From: Flavobacteriales bacterium
GTDB lineage: Bacteria > Bacteroidota > Bacteroidia > Flavobacteriales > JANQLC01
Direction of reading: 5' to 3'
DNA: 63,639 bases
Assembly (NCBI GenBank): GCA_028280815.1
Contig: JANQLC010000009.1
Span: forward strand, 1 to 63,639
Shown here: positions 16,240 through 25,142 of the stretch, piece after piece
Numbering within the stretch: position 1 is the first letter of the stretch
Layout: every line of letters starts with the position of its first letter
The notes under the pieces: model-generated
Seen by the model: the letters and a program-made list of their open reading frames with translations, nothing else
Told to the model about the DNA's origin: nothing
The model's database searches: none
Position numbers and translations under genes: made by a program

Positions 16240-18008
16240 TGGCTTTTTATCCCCATTTCCGCGGTGATTCGGTCTATCTTTTCATCTAAGCGCACCTGGG
16301 TTTTTTCGTAGTTTTCTACTCGGTCTAAGGTAGCCTGTGCGCTGATGTAGAATTTGATCTTGGGCTCTGTGCCAGAAGGCCGTACCGCTACTTTGCTGCC
16401 TGCCTCGGTATGGTAAATCAAAAGGTTGGAAGCGGGTATGCCGGTGAGTGGTCTTTCGGTTTTTTCCTTCGATTCGCAAGCGACTCCCCGCTGGTAGTCC
16501 GCTATGCGGGTTACCGGGCTGCCGTCCAGCGCCTCGTATGGATTTTCTCGCAACTCCCGCATCCATCGTTGAATTCTTTTTGCTCCTTCTGCCCCCTTTT
16601 CGACGATCGATATCTGCCGGTCTCGGTACAGCTTGTGCTTTGCGTATTGCGCCAGCAATTCCCTGAAAAAAGAACTGCCCTGGGCCTTGGCTACCGCTGC
16701 GATTTCACAGGCCAGCAGCGTGGAAGCAACGGAATCTTTGTCGCGTACGAAATCGCCGACCATAAAGCCGAAGCTCTCTTCTCCACCGCCGATGAATTCC
16801 AGCTGGCCTTCCGATTCGCCTATGGCTTTTCCAATCCATTTAAACCCGGTGGGCGTCAGCTTTAACTCGGTTTCGTATTCTTTGGCCAAGCTGTAAAAGA
16901 TGTCGGAAGAGACCAAGGTGCTGCATATGAATTGCGCGCCGTTCAGCCGGCCGCTTTCCCGCCAGCGCTTGAGCAAATAGGACATCAGTACGGTGTTGGT
17001 TTGATTTCCGTTTAACAGTGTCATACGGCCTTTTAGGTCGCGTACACCGATCCCGATTCGGTCTGCATCTGGGTCGGTGCCGATGGCGATGTCGGCGCCT
17101 ACTTCATCGGCGAGGTTCAAGACCATCTGTAGCGCAGCAGGCTCTTCTGGATTGGGGGATTTGACGGTTGGAAACCCCCCATCGGGTTCGGCTTGGGCTT
17201 CTACGATGTGAATGTTTTCAAAGCCTGCTGCCCGAAGGGCTTGGGGAATCAGTTTTATCGAAGTGCCGTGCAGCGGGGTAAAGGCTATTTTCAGTTCTTT
17301 TTTGCCAGTTGTCGTGTGGTGGGCTTCTCGCAAGCAGGCCTGAATAAAAGCATCGTCCACCGCCTGGCCAATCCACTCGATCCGAGCTGCATTTCCCCCC
17401 CACTTGATGTCGGCGGTGCGCGTCTTATTCACCCGATCGGCGATTGCCTTATCTCGGGGGGGTACGACTTGCGCCCCATCTGACCCATATACTTTATAGC
17501 CGTTGTATGCTGGCGGGTTGTGTGAGGCTGTGAGCACGATCCCGGCTTGGCACTTCAGGTGGCGAACCGCGTAGGAGAGCTCTGGGGCGGGCCGGAGATC
17601 CTCAAAGATATAGACTTGGATGCCATTTGCCGATAGGATGTTTGCGCAGACCGTCCCCCATGCCCTGCTGTGGTGTCGGCAATCGTAAGCGATGGCTATT
17701 TTGATCTCCCGTGCCGCAGGAAATCGTTCTCTTAGGTAATCCGCCAAACCCTGGGTAGCCTTTCCGATGGTGTATCGGTTGACCCGATTCGTCCCTACAC
17801 CCATTATCCCCCGCATGCCAGCGGTTCCAAATGTCAGCTCTTTGTAAAAAGCGTCGTAGAGCGCATCGGGGTTCGTATCGATTAAATTCTGCACTTCGTC
17901 TCGCGTCTCCCTGTCGTAGGGTGGACACAACCAGGTTTTGGCTTTGCGCCATGCGATTTCCATGTCCATGATGGGGTGTTTTATACTTTTTTCACCGGCT
18001 TTGCCCAT
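16236..18008 (-). CDS. Phosphoglucomutase/phosphomannomutase
   Basis: Alpha-D-phosphohexomutase, 590 residues, interconverting hexose 1- and 6-phosphates for sugar-nucleotide and glycogen pathways. The catalytic phosphoserine loop is TASHNPPAYNGYKVY, the metal loop is DPDADRIG, the sugar-binding loop GGGEESFG, and the phosphate-binding loop RPSGTEPKIKFY. The N-terminal FGTAGMRGIMG is conserved. The ATG at 18008 shares bases with the stop of the upstream DUF4199 gene (TAATG), suggesting translational coupling; a second ATG at 17969 is also possible. Confidence 0.92.
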   Translation of the reverse strand: MGKAGEKSIKHPIMDMEIAWRKAKTWLCPPYDRETRDEVQNLIDTNPDALYDAFYKELTFGTAGMRGIMGVGTNRVNRYTIGKATQGLADYLRERFPAAREIKIAIAYDCRHHSRAWGTVCANILSANGIQVYIFEDLRPAPELSYAVRHLKCQAGIVLTASHNPPAYNGYKVYGSDGAQVVPPRDKAIADRVNKTRTADIKWGGNAARIEWIGQAVDDAFIQACLREAHHTTTGKKELKIAFTPLHGTSIKLIPQALRAAGFENIHIVEAQAEPDGGFPTVKSPNPEEPAALQMVLNLADEVGADIAIGTDPDADRIGIGVRDLKGRMTLLNGNQTNTVLMSYLLKRWRESGRLNGAQFICSTLVSSDIFYSLAKEYETELKLTPTGFKWIGKAIGESEGQLEFIGGGEESFGFMVGDFVRDKDSVASTLLACEIAAVAKAQGSSFFRELLAQYAKHKLYRDRQISIVEKGAEGAKRIQRWMRELRENPYEALDGSPVTRIADYQRGVACESKEKTERPLTGIPASNLLIYHTEAGSKVAVRPSGTEPKIKFYISAQATLDRVENYEKTQVRLDEKIDRITAEMGIKSH

Positions 18009-18568
18009 TACTGGGATTCGGGGATGGTCTTCGCCTTTTTGATTGAGAACACCGTGATAAGGCTCAGTATTAGGTATCCGAATAGGCTTGTGGTAATCGA
18101 CCTGACCACAGTTGGCACCGAATAGGGATTCGTGGCTTTTATCCGTTCCAGTTGGGCGTTAAAATCCGACTCGCCCCTGGCTTTGGCATAGGCATCTCGC
18201 GCTTTCATCATCGATTCTATGGCAAATTTTCGATTCAACTCTATGTAATCCGGGTCGATATAATTGAACAACACGACTTTAAAGATACCGTTTAGGATTA
18301 AGGCGATCAATATCGGCAAAAACAGGGCAGCAAAGGCATTTTTAAGGGTTATAAAGCCCGATCTCCGCTTTATTTTTTGTATGCTGACGATGCCGACTGC
18401 TAGGGCGATAAGGGTGACTAGCAACGCCGTGACGATCCTCAGGATCGCTGAGCTGAGCAGCGACTTCTCTTTGAAGTACACCGTTCCCAATCCCCATTGC
18501 AAGAGGGTAAAAGATAGGAAACAAGCGGTGAGAATGGCTGCGTTTTTCAGTATGGTATCGTGACGCAT
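18008..18568 (-). CDS. DUF4199 membrane protein
   Basis: 186 residues with four predicted membrane segments (ILTACFLSFTLLQWGL, LRIVTALLVTLIALAVGI, LFLPILIALILNGIFKVVLF, and a last one near SLFGYLILSLITVFSI). The central RRSGFITLKNAFAALF followed by FNYIDPDYIE matches DUF4199, a Bacteroidota family of unknown function. Transcribed from a TATATTTG box just upstream and coupled to the phosphohexomutase gene. Confidence 0.8.
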   Translation of the reverse strand: MRHDTILKNAAILTACFLSFTLLQWGLGTVYFKEKSLLSSAILRIVTALLVTLIALAVGIVSIQKIKRRSGFITLKNAFAALFLPILIALILNGIFKVVLFNYIDPDYIELNRKFAIESMMKARDAYAKARGESDFNAQLERIKATNPYSVPTVVRSITTSLFGYLILSLITVFSIKKAKTIPESQ

Positions 18569-18590
18569 GATCGAGCGGATTTTTACAGTT

Positions 18591-18598
18591 CAAATATA
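18591..18598 (-). promoter_or_regulatory. -7 promoter box for the DUF4199-phosphohexomutase operon
   Basis: Minus-strand TATATTTG; predicted start near 18584, sixteen bases before the ATG. Confidence 0.5.
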
Positions 18599-18930
18599 GG
18601 CTTTATCGGGCAATTATACTTCTTATGACTCTTTGTTGTATCGTCATATCCTCTTTATTCGACTTGTGCATCCGTTTTAATCCTCGTGCCCTAGGTGTTT
18701 TACCCGACTTCTGTGTGGACTGCTTGCATTTACCACTTTCTGAAGGACGCTATACAGGCAACTGCGTTTTTTAGATAATTTTTCCCGTTCTGAAATCTTC
18801 CGAGCCCGGTGTTGCAACTATCGCATAGATAATCCCTTATTTTTCCCGCTGCCTTTGCTCTTTCTATTTTAGAGATATACACCATTTACCAAAGACGGCA
18901 AAATTTACTTTACTTCTCTGTGTGCTTTTG
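18599..18930. other. Intergenic region between DUF4199 and SRP RNA, no gene seen
   Basis: About 330 bases separate the two divergent transcription units. No coding frame, hairpin or repeat stands out. Confidence 0.5.
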
Positions 18931-18938
18931 TACCTTTG
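18931..18938 (+). promoter_or_regulatory. Distal -7 box upstream of the SRP RNA
   Basis: TACCTTTG, exact consensus, 51 bases upstream of an identical box at 18982. Could give a longer SRP RNA precursor or a separate short transcript. Confidence 0.4.
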
Positions 18939-18981
18939 CACGTGTGGTTTCTCTCTCTTAGGTGGAAGTCAAAAATGTCTT

Positions 18982-18989
18982 TACCTTTG
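18982..18989 (+). promoter_or_regulatory. Proximal -7 box of the SRP RNA
   Basis: TACCTTTG with a predicted start near 18996, two to three bases before the terminal stem of the SRP RNA. Confidence 0.55.
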
Positions 18990-18995
18990 CCCCCT

Positions 18996-19101
18996 TCGGG
19001 GCGAGCCCCACACAACCAGCTCCTGCTTCATCCCCCAGGGCGGGAACGCAGCAAGGGCAGGCAGTCGCAGCGGTGTGAGGTGGAAGGTTCGCCCTTTTTT
19101 T
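18996..19101 (+). ncRNA. ffs: Signal recognition particle RNA, small bacterial type
   Basis: RNA partner of Ffh for co-translational membrane targeting. The helix 8 core is present: GGGCGGGAACGCAGCAAGGG (19038-19057), with the GGAA tetraloop and the AGCAAGGG internal-loop strand. Outer stem 18999-19004 (GGGCGA) pairs perfectly with 19089-19094 (TCGCCC), extended by CC/GG. Further pairing includes CACAC with GTGTG. A run of seven Ts (19095-19101) ends the gene. About 105 nt, as expected for a small SRP RNA. Confidence 0.88.
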
Positions 19102-19159
19102 GCAATGGGTCTGCACTGGAAAATTCGTAAATTCGCCCTGGGAAACAATCGGATAGCGG

Positions 19160-19816
19160 ATGAAATTCTTTATCGATACAGCCGACCTCGACCAAATTCG
19201 GGAAGCCCAAGCGCTCGGTATATTGGATGGGGTAACGACCAACCCGTCCCTGATGGCGAAAGCGGGGATCCGCGGAGCCGCCGATGTAAAGGCGCACTAC
19301 CGCCGCATATGCGATGCAGTGGATGGCGATGTGAGCGCAGAAGTCATCGCCACGGATTGCGAAGGCATGATCCGAGAAGGAGAAGCCTTGGCGGCGCTCA
19401 GCGACCAAATCGCGGTGAAAGTGCCGCTGATCAAAGATGGGGTAAAAGCCATTGCCCACCTGGCACAGCAAGGGATCAAAACCAATTGTACGCTTGTCTT
19501 TTCCGCTGGTCAAGCCCTATTGGCTGCGAAGGCCGGGGCTTCTTATGTATCGCCCTTTATCGGTCGATTGGATGACATTTCGGCCGATGGCTTACAGCTG
19601 ATCGAAGAAATCCGACTGATCTACGACAATTGCGGTTATCCGACAGAGATTTTGGCGGCTTCCATTCGCCACCCCATGCACATCGTCGAAAGCGCTCAGC
19701 TCGGTGCAGATGCGATCACCGCTCCACTACATGCCATACTGGCGCTCTTGAAACACCCTTTAACCGATATGGGGTTGAAAAAATTTCTATCCGATTACCA
19801 AAAGGCCGATGACTAA
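19160..19816 (+). CDS. tal: Transaldolase / fructose-6-phosphate aldolase family (TalC)
   Basis: Compact 218-residue class I aldolase of the MipB/TalC subfamily. The Schiff-base Lys87 lies in QIAVKVPL; MKFFIDTADL at the start, GVTTNPSLMAK, TNCTLVFSAGQALLAAKAGA and YVSPFIGRLDD are signature blocks. It acts in the non-oxidative pentose phosphate pathway; transaldolase versus fructose-6-phosphate aldolase activity cannot be separated here. It begins 58 bases after the SRP RNA. Confidence 0.9.
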   Translation: MKFFIDTADLDQIREAQALGILDGVTTNPSLMAKAGIRGAADVKAHYRRICDAVDGDVSAEVIATDCEGMIREGEALAALSDQIAVKVPLIKDGVKAIAHLAQQGIKTNCTLVFSAGQALLAAKAGASYVSPFIGRLDDISADGLQLIEEIRLIYDNCGYPTEILAASIRHPMHIVESAQLGADAITAPLHAILALLKHPLTDMGLKKFLSDYQKADD

Positions 19817-19829
19817 GACCTCTGTTCAC

Positions 19830-19880
19830 GCCCTCGTCTAATTTGAGGTATTTGAGCTGTCGCTATTAAAAGACGAGGGC
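19830..19880 (+). terminator. Inverted repeat after the transaldolase gene
   Basis: GCCCTCGTCT at 19830-19839 is a perfect inverted repeat of AGACGAGGGC at 19871-19880, with a 31-nt loop and a short T run after it. Begins 14 bases after the stop codon. A weak intrinsic terminator or RNA-stabilising hairpin. Confidence 0.4.
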
Positions 19881-21136
19881 TTTCCCTTCAGGTTGTCGCA
19901 CATGGACAAAACAAGACGAGCCCATTTTCTAACCGCCGCCCATGGGGCGTACAAAAGGTAAAGCCCAGATGCCTCGTAGGGGCAAGGCAAAAAAACCGGG
20001 CTTAGAGGACGTGTGGAGATGGACGAAAGGGTGAACCGGGCTTTTCAAACCCTTATAAGAGGGTCAAAACAAAAAGATAAGAGCACCTTTCAAATCGACC
20101 TGTGCACAGGCGCATGCCAAGAGATAAGATCGGGGTTGCAGTCCAACCCATAAGCGTACAAGCACAAAGCATAATTAAGGGCTATCAGATCGCCCAAAGG
20201 GATAGAAGACGACCGCTGGCTTGCCACCTCCATACAAAAGAAAAAAGGCGTATTACGCCCTTTTTAAACCGACATGTATAGGCGAATTAAAAAAGCCATA
20301 TCCCAATTTTCAAATCGATACATGGGATAAATGTAAAACCCGCTTTTCAAACCATCGAGTACAAAAGGGTAGTGTTTCCTTTTTAAACCGATACCAATAG
20401 GCGAATTAAAAAAGCCATATCCCAATTTTCAAACCGATACATGGGATAAAGGCAAGACTCGCTTTTCAGATCGACCCGCGAGACAAAAAGGTATCCCTCT
20501 CAAGCCGCCCCCATAAGATATACGCCCAAATTTTCATATCGCCATCGAGGTCAGGACAAAGAATAAGTGCCTGTTTTAACCACCGCGCAGGACAAAACCA
20601 AAAGAGCAAGCCTCTTTTTAAAATCGACATGAGACGAGCCCGTACAGAAACACCGCCCTTTTTAACTCTCTCAACTCGATCGTAGCGACGCGACTATACC
20701 CTTACAACCGAAACACAGCACAGATGAACACAAAAAGACAAAACTCGCTTTTCAGATCGACCCGCAGGGGAGGGATAAGCCCATTTTAACCTGTCATATA
20801 GGGGCATACAGAAGATGAGGCTGTCTTTTCAGACGCTCTCCGAGTTCAGGTATAGAGTGAGGTCAGCGCTGGCCGACCCCAATGCAAACGCAGAAAAAAT
20901 GAGATCGGGGTTTTTAGCTACCAAAGAGAATCAGAAAAGTAAATTCCTCGCTTTTCAGAGGCTCCCAAAGGTCATCGCTACTTGATTTTTAAAGACATCG
21001 TTAGACTTTTGTAACTGGAACGCAATGCAGGCAGAGACAAAAAAATAAGCCTGCTTTTTAGGTTACCAAACGAGAACAAGAGAACAAATCCAACTTTTCA
21101 AACTGCACTGCAGAGGCAAATGCCATAAACCATTGC
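19881..21136. repeat. Spacer of degenerate interspersed repeats, about 1.25 kb
   Basis: No gene is supported. The plus strand is A/C-rich and repeatedly shows short modules of the kind GCTTTTCAAACCGA or GCTTTTCAGATCGACC, separated by A/G-rich stretches such as ACAAAAAGATAAG. Clear duplications: 20281-20330 and 20400-20449 (119 bp apart, one mismatch in 50); 20457-20479 and 20743-20765 (23 bases identical, 286 bp apart). Related modules occur at 35.85-36.35, 41.3 and 62.8 kb. Confidence 0.6.
20241..20265. terminator. Terminator-like hairpin within the repeat spacer
   Basis: AAAAAA, then GGCGTA-T-TACGCC, then CTTTTT: a short GC stem flanked by A and T runs, so it could act in both directions. 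Confidence 0.45.
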
Positions 21137-21964
21137 TCAGCTCGAAAACCCGTTTACCGTTTTGCGCAGGGCGACTAATTTTTGGAGCAAGTCGGGGAGC
21201 GCATTCAGGCTTAACATATTGGCACCATCGGATCGGGCTGCAGCGGGGTCGGGGTGAGTTTCGATAAAAATGCCGTCTGCCCCCGCAGCAATGGCGCTTC
21301 TCGCCAGCGTTTCTATGAATTGCGGCCGTCCGCCCGTAAGACCGGCGCTCGAATTGGGTTGCTGTATGCTGTGCGTGACATCTAAAACCGTAGGAGCGTA
21401 TTGCTTCATGATGGGAATGCCGCTGAAGTCGACGATTAAATTTTGGTAGCCAAACATGGTCCCCCGATCGGTTAGGATTGCATTTTCATTGCCGCTTTGC
21501 ACCACCTTGTCCACGGCAAAGCGCATGGACTCGGGGCTCATGAATTGTCCCTTTTTCAGGTTGACAAACTTTCCGGTTCGGGCTGCGGCCACCAACAAAT
21601 CAGTTTGCCGCACCAGAAAAGCGGGGATTTGCAAAACCTCCACATAGGGAGCAGCGAGCGCTGCATCGGATTCCTTATGGATGTCGGTCAGGGCTGGTAT
21701 GGCAAAGGTTTCGGATACTTTTCGGAGGATTTTTAACGCCTTTTCGTCACCGATTCCGGTGAAGCTGTCCAAGCGGGAGCGGTTCGCTTTCTTAAACGAG
21801 CCTTTAAAGATGTAGGGGATCTTTAGTTCGTCGGTCAGCCCGGTGATTTTCTCTGCGATTTCAAGCGCCATTTTTTCCCCTTCGATGGCACAAGGGCCTG
21901 CCAATAGCAAAAAGTTGTCTGTCTCTAAGTGCTTGATCTTCGGTATGTGGGATAGGTTTGCCAT
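21137..21964 (-). CDS. kdsA: 3-deoxy-8-phosphooctulonate synthase (KdsA)
   Basis: Condenses phosphoenolpyruvate with arabinose 5-phosphate to form Kdo-8-P. LAGPCAIEG near the N-terminus, FKGSFKKANRSR, LKKGQFMSPESM, TDRGTMFGYQNLIVD and LDVTHSIQQPN are the family blocks; ETHPDP is near the end. 275 residues. The frame stays open for a further 121 codons upstream, but that stretch encodes only low-complexity repeats, so the ATG at 21964 (MANLSHIPK) is the start. A near-consensus TACATTTA box is on the minus strand at 21993-21986. Confidence 0.93.
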   Translation of the reverse strand: MANLSHIPKIKHLETDNFLLLAGPCAIEGEKMALEIAEKITGLTDELKIPYIFKGSFKKANRSRLDSFTGIGDEKALKILRKVSETFAIPALTDIHKESDAALAAPYVEVLQIPAFLVRQTDLLVAAARTGKFVNLKKGQFMSPESMRFAVDKVVQSGNENAILTDRGTMFGYQNLIVDFSGIPIMKQYAPTVLDVTHSIQQPNSSAGLTGGRPQFIETLARSAIAAGADGIFIETHPDPAAARSDGANMLSLNALPDLLQKLVALRKTVNGFSS

Positions 21965-22268
21965 GACGACTGTGAAACCGAGGTGTAAATGTAGGGTTTT
22001 GCTTCCATGATGACTTCGTGTCGGTAAGGGATTTTCGTCGATAGCGGTTTTGAGTCGGTGGTGATTTGGTGTCGATAGGGGATTTTCGCCGATAGCGATT
22101 TTACTTCGATGGAGGGCTGGATTCATAGCGGTTTTGTGTGGATGGGGTTTTAGGCTCTGTCCGCACTGAGGTTTGCTCATTTTTGGGTTTGAGGTTTTTG
22201 AAAGATTTGGTTGTCCAGCCCTCTTGCGTTTGGTGTTTTCAGCTTTCACGAATTGCGTAATTTGCGGG
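21965..22268. repeat. Imperfect tandem repeats upstream of kdsA
   Basis: GGATTTTCGTCGATAGCG at 22029 recurs as GGATTTTCGCCGATAGCG at 22080 (51-bp period), with a weaker third unit near 22119. The repeats leave one frame open and create an artificial N-terminal extension of KdsA. No gene is supported here. Confidence 0.55.
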
Positions 22269-24272
22269 ATGGAAGAGTCAGCTCGAGTGCGCTGGGTGCC
22301 CAGTGGGGATTTTAAGGCCCAATCCAATCTGAGTCAATACAGTCGGTGGCTCGCGAAATGCAGGGGCCTTGAATTTGCCGATTATCAATCGCTATGGGCT
22401 TGGTCTACAGCGCGGAGCTGGCTGCATTTTGGGAGACCATCTGGACCTATTGCGGTGTGCGGTCTGCGACGCCTTACGAATCGGTGTTGCAGGGGGAAGC
22501 CATGCCCTTTTACAAGTGGCTCAAAGGCGCGCGGCTAAACTATGTCGAACACATCTTCTTAAGGGCGAACCGCAGCCATCCCGCTATTGTCTTTCAGCAG
22601 GAAGGAAAGGAGATTCAGGTGATCGATTGGTTTGAGCTGGAACGGAAGACCGCTTCATTGGCTGCTTTTTTTAAGGCATTGGGTGTAGGGCCCGGGGATT
22701 GCGTGGCAGGTTATTTGGCCAATGCGCCCGAAGCGACCATCGCTTTTCTGACCACTGCAGCCTTAGGGGCTGTTTGGTCTTGCTGTTCGCCTGATTTCGG
22801 TGTGGGGAGCGTGGTGGAGCGCCTCAGTCAGATCAAGCCCAAAATCTTGGTTGCCTCAGATGGCTATACCTATGGGGACAAGGCATTTCACCGCAGGGAA
22901 ACCCTTGCGCACATCCTCCGGTAGCTGCCCTCGGTACAGAGGCTCGTGTGGGTGCCTTATCTCGATGCGGACGCCGATTACGAGCGCGGGGCAGGAGAGA
23001 AGAGTATATATACCATATTTTCCACCACTGCGCCTGAATTGACTTTTACGCCGCTTCCCTTTGCCCATCCCATTTGGGTTTTGTACTCATCGGGTACGAC
23101 GGGACAGCCCAAAGCCATCACCCACTCACACGGCGGCGTGCTACTCGAACATTTGGAGTACTTGCAGCTGCACAACGACGTAAAGCCTGGGGAACGCTTC
23201 TTTTGGTTTACCAACACGGGCTGGATGATGTAGAACTTCGTCCAGGCCTCGTTTCTCGCCGGTGCAGCCGTCGTCTTATACGATGGCAACCCGATGTATC
23301 CCCGAAAGGATGCGCTGTGGGCCTTGGCTGAAAAGGCGTGAATCACGCATTTTGGTGCCTCGGCCGCCTACCTCAGGGCTTGTATGAAATCTGAGCTCAG
23401 CCCGGGTCGCGATTTTGACCTGTCCGCCTTGCGTTCCGTGAGCGCTACGGGCTCACCCTTGGCGCCCGAGGCATTTGATTACGTCTATACCCGAGAAAAG
23501 AAGCGCTTTGGTTGGTTTCCATGAGTGGGGGCACGGACGTTTGTACCGCTTTTGTGGGGGGTAATCCCACCTTGCCGGTTCGCGAAGGAGAGACTTAGTG
23601 CAGGGCTTTGGGCTGTGCCCTATACGCCTTTGATGAGGGCGGGAAACCCTTGGTTGATCGAGTGGGCGAGATGGTCATCTGTGCTCCGATTCCCTCCATG
23701 CCGATTTACTTTTGGGGCGATAAAGACCGCGAACGCTATATGGATTCCTACTTCAAGACCTATCCCGGCTGTTGGCGTCACGGGGATTGGGTTCTGATCA
23801 ACGCACGCGGCTCAGCGGTTATTTTGGGGCGGAGCAATGCCAAGCTCAACCGCCACGGCGTTCGAATCAGTACGGCTGAGATATACCGTGTCCTAGACGA
23901 AATCCCACGGATCCGAGATGCCTTGATCGTCAATGTCGAGCGTTCTGATGGGGATTCTTATATGCCGTTGTTCGTCTTGATGGATGAAGGCGAGCAGCTG
24001 GACGATGGGGTTAAAGAGGTGATTCGGACGAGGCTAAAAGCGGTGTGCTCGCCCCGACACCTGCCCGATGCCATCATAGCGGTAGCGGCGATTCCCTATA
24101 CCTTAGTGGTAAAAAGATGGAAACCCCGGTAAAGAAGATTTTGATGGGGATGGATTCCTCAAAAGCGTATCAAAGAGGTGCCACGCGCAACCCGGAGGCG
24201 ATGCGCTTTTTTATAGACTTTTCGGCTGAGATGAGACGGGATTTGTCGGCCCGATCGGGTGAATCCAAGTGA
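22269..24272 (+). pseudogene. aacS: Decayed acetoacetyl-CoA synthetase
   Basis: Reading across frames reconstructs most of an acyl-CoA ligase of the acetoacetyl-CoA synthetase type: N-terminal WVPSGDFKAQSNLSQYSRWL, AAFWETIWTYCGV, GPGDCVAGYLANAPEA, the AMP-binding loop YSSGTTGQPKAITHSHGG, SATGSPLAPEAF, SGGTDVCTAFVGGNP, MDSYFKTYPGCWRHGDW, and C-terminal SGKKMETPVKKIL. Frameshifts lie near 22400, 23510 and 24105. In-frame stops are TAG at 22922, TAG at 23231 (in place of Trp TGG), TGA near 23339, and TAG near 23597 (in place of Gln CAG). Long intact stretches between lesions indicate fairly recent loss. Confidence 0.9.
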
Positions 24273-24324
24273 TTCGTTCGATGAGTGGAAAGCCTCGAAA
24301 TGCCAGGTATAAAATGTGCTGAAA

Positions 24325-24525
24325 ATGAAAACAGAGTAAAAAATATTCCGCGCTGGTTGAAAAGTCTGACTTGGAATTAAACCGGTTCGCAGAAAAAAGC
24401 ATGTGTAAAACATTATGTGTCACGACTTATATAGCGGGCATGCGCACCCCAGCCTCAAAGCCTTGCGCCTCTGTGCCAAAAGGTTGGGCTTTGAAATAAA
24501 AATTAATTTTGAAGGGGTACCGATG
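24325..24525 (+). pseudogene. Decayed XRE-type HTH domain, homologous to the N-terminus of the PdxH fusion
   Basis: Begins ATGAAAACAGAGTAAAAAA, closely matching the start of the HTH-PdxH gene (ATGAGAGCAGAACAAAAAA) with Gln CAA turned into TAA. It continues through shifted frames with LNRFAEKS, then SGHAHPSLKALRLCAKRLGFEIKINFEG, which aligns with the HTH-PdxH segment ending LANAFGFQIKRKFEM. Several stops and at least one frameshift. No oxidase domain follows, so it is either a stand-alone HTH (antitoxin-like) relic or a fragment. Confidence 0.5.
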
Positions 24526-24699
24526 AATGATAATCGTATTCTTGCGTCCTCAGAAGAAGAGGTCTATCGACTTTGTGAAAACCACAGGGACAAAATTTTA
24601 TAACCTTTCGGGACGGCAAATTGGGTCTTCCAGATCGCATCTATCCATGTGGCGGGAAAGCGTGTTTTCCAAAAAAAAATCGGACTGGCAGATTGAATT

Positions 24700-24807
24700 T
24701 GCCAAAAAAGTGAGTATAACACAATCCTGATTACATGAGAGCGCATTGCCCTCTCGCTGAGGTTGGGGTTTAAAATGGTGAAAGGTGAAAATTTCAGCAA
24801 ACCATAA
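24700..24807 (+). pseudogene. Possible second HTH relic
   Basis: IEFAKKVSITQS resembles the GFAKKVGWAQS recognition-helix region of the HTH-PdxH protein, and after a stop and frame change LRLGFKMVKGENFSKP resembles its following AFGFQIKRKFEM. Very short and weak. Confidence 0.25.
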
Positions 24808-24852
24808 GCCCTTCTGCCTTTTTCTTTTATAATAAAGGACGTTTTGCCTCTG

Positions 24853-25141
24853 TCAGCTAAGGAGTTTTACGAGAGAGATATCGTTAAAATATACATTTTG
24901 ACTTATTTTATTCGTTGCCATAATTGTAAATATATAATTGTAGTATGCTCTGAGCTCCGTCGATGTTTCGAGGCGTTCTCCACGCTTGTCGTCAGCGGCA
25001 AAAACCTTAAAATCGAAGGTGAATTTGTAGTAATCCCCATCTTTTTCTTCCCTTGCAAAGCGAAAGACATCCAATCCGCCTATCCATAGATGCGTTATTT
25101 CTGACCGGGCTTGTCGTAATTTTAGGCCTTTAAATAGAATC
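24853..25141 (-). other. Protein-like minus-strand frame, possible gene fragment
   Basis: The open minus-strand frame reads DVFRFAREEKDGDYYKF, FDFKVFAADDKRGER and TSTELRAYYNYIFTI, which has the texture of a real protein more than of a shadow. No start or family is recognised and it runs into the menD start region. Possibly the tail of a lost gene. Confidence 0.2.
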
Positions 25142-25142
25142 C

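Larger units (their letters stand above)
24273..25142. other. Intergenic relic region upstream of menD
   Basis: 870 bases without an intact gene. It holds the HTH relic above, a second possible HTH relic, and an AT-rich stretch (24830-24960) where the minus strand reads a protein-like sequence. A TAATTTTA near 25120 may be a weak menD promoter box. Confidence 0.5.

Noticed and set aside
18922-19575. A 217-codon plus-strand open frame across the SRP RNA and transaldolase start
   Set aside because: Covers a structured RNA gene and reads transaldolase out of frame.
20281-20449. Insertion sequence ends or attachment sites
   Set aside because: Direct copies without inverted ends, transposase or integrase; better explained as spacer duplication.
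21965-22327. N-terminal extension of KdsA by 121 codons
   Set aside because: Encoded by 51-bp repeats; KdsA family begins at MANLSH and a promoter-like box lies just upstream of that ATG.
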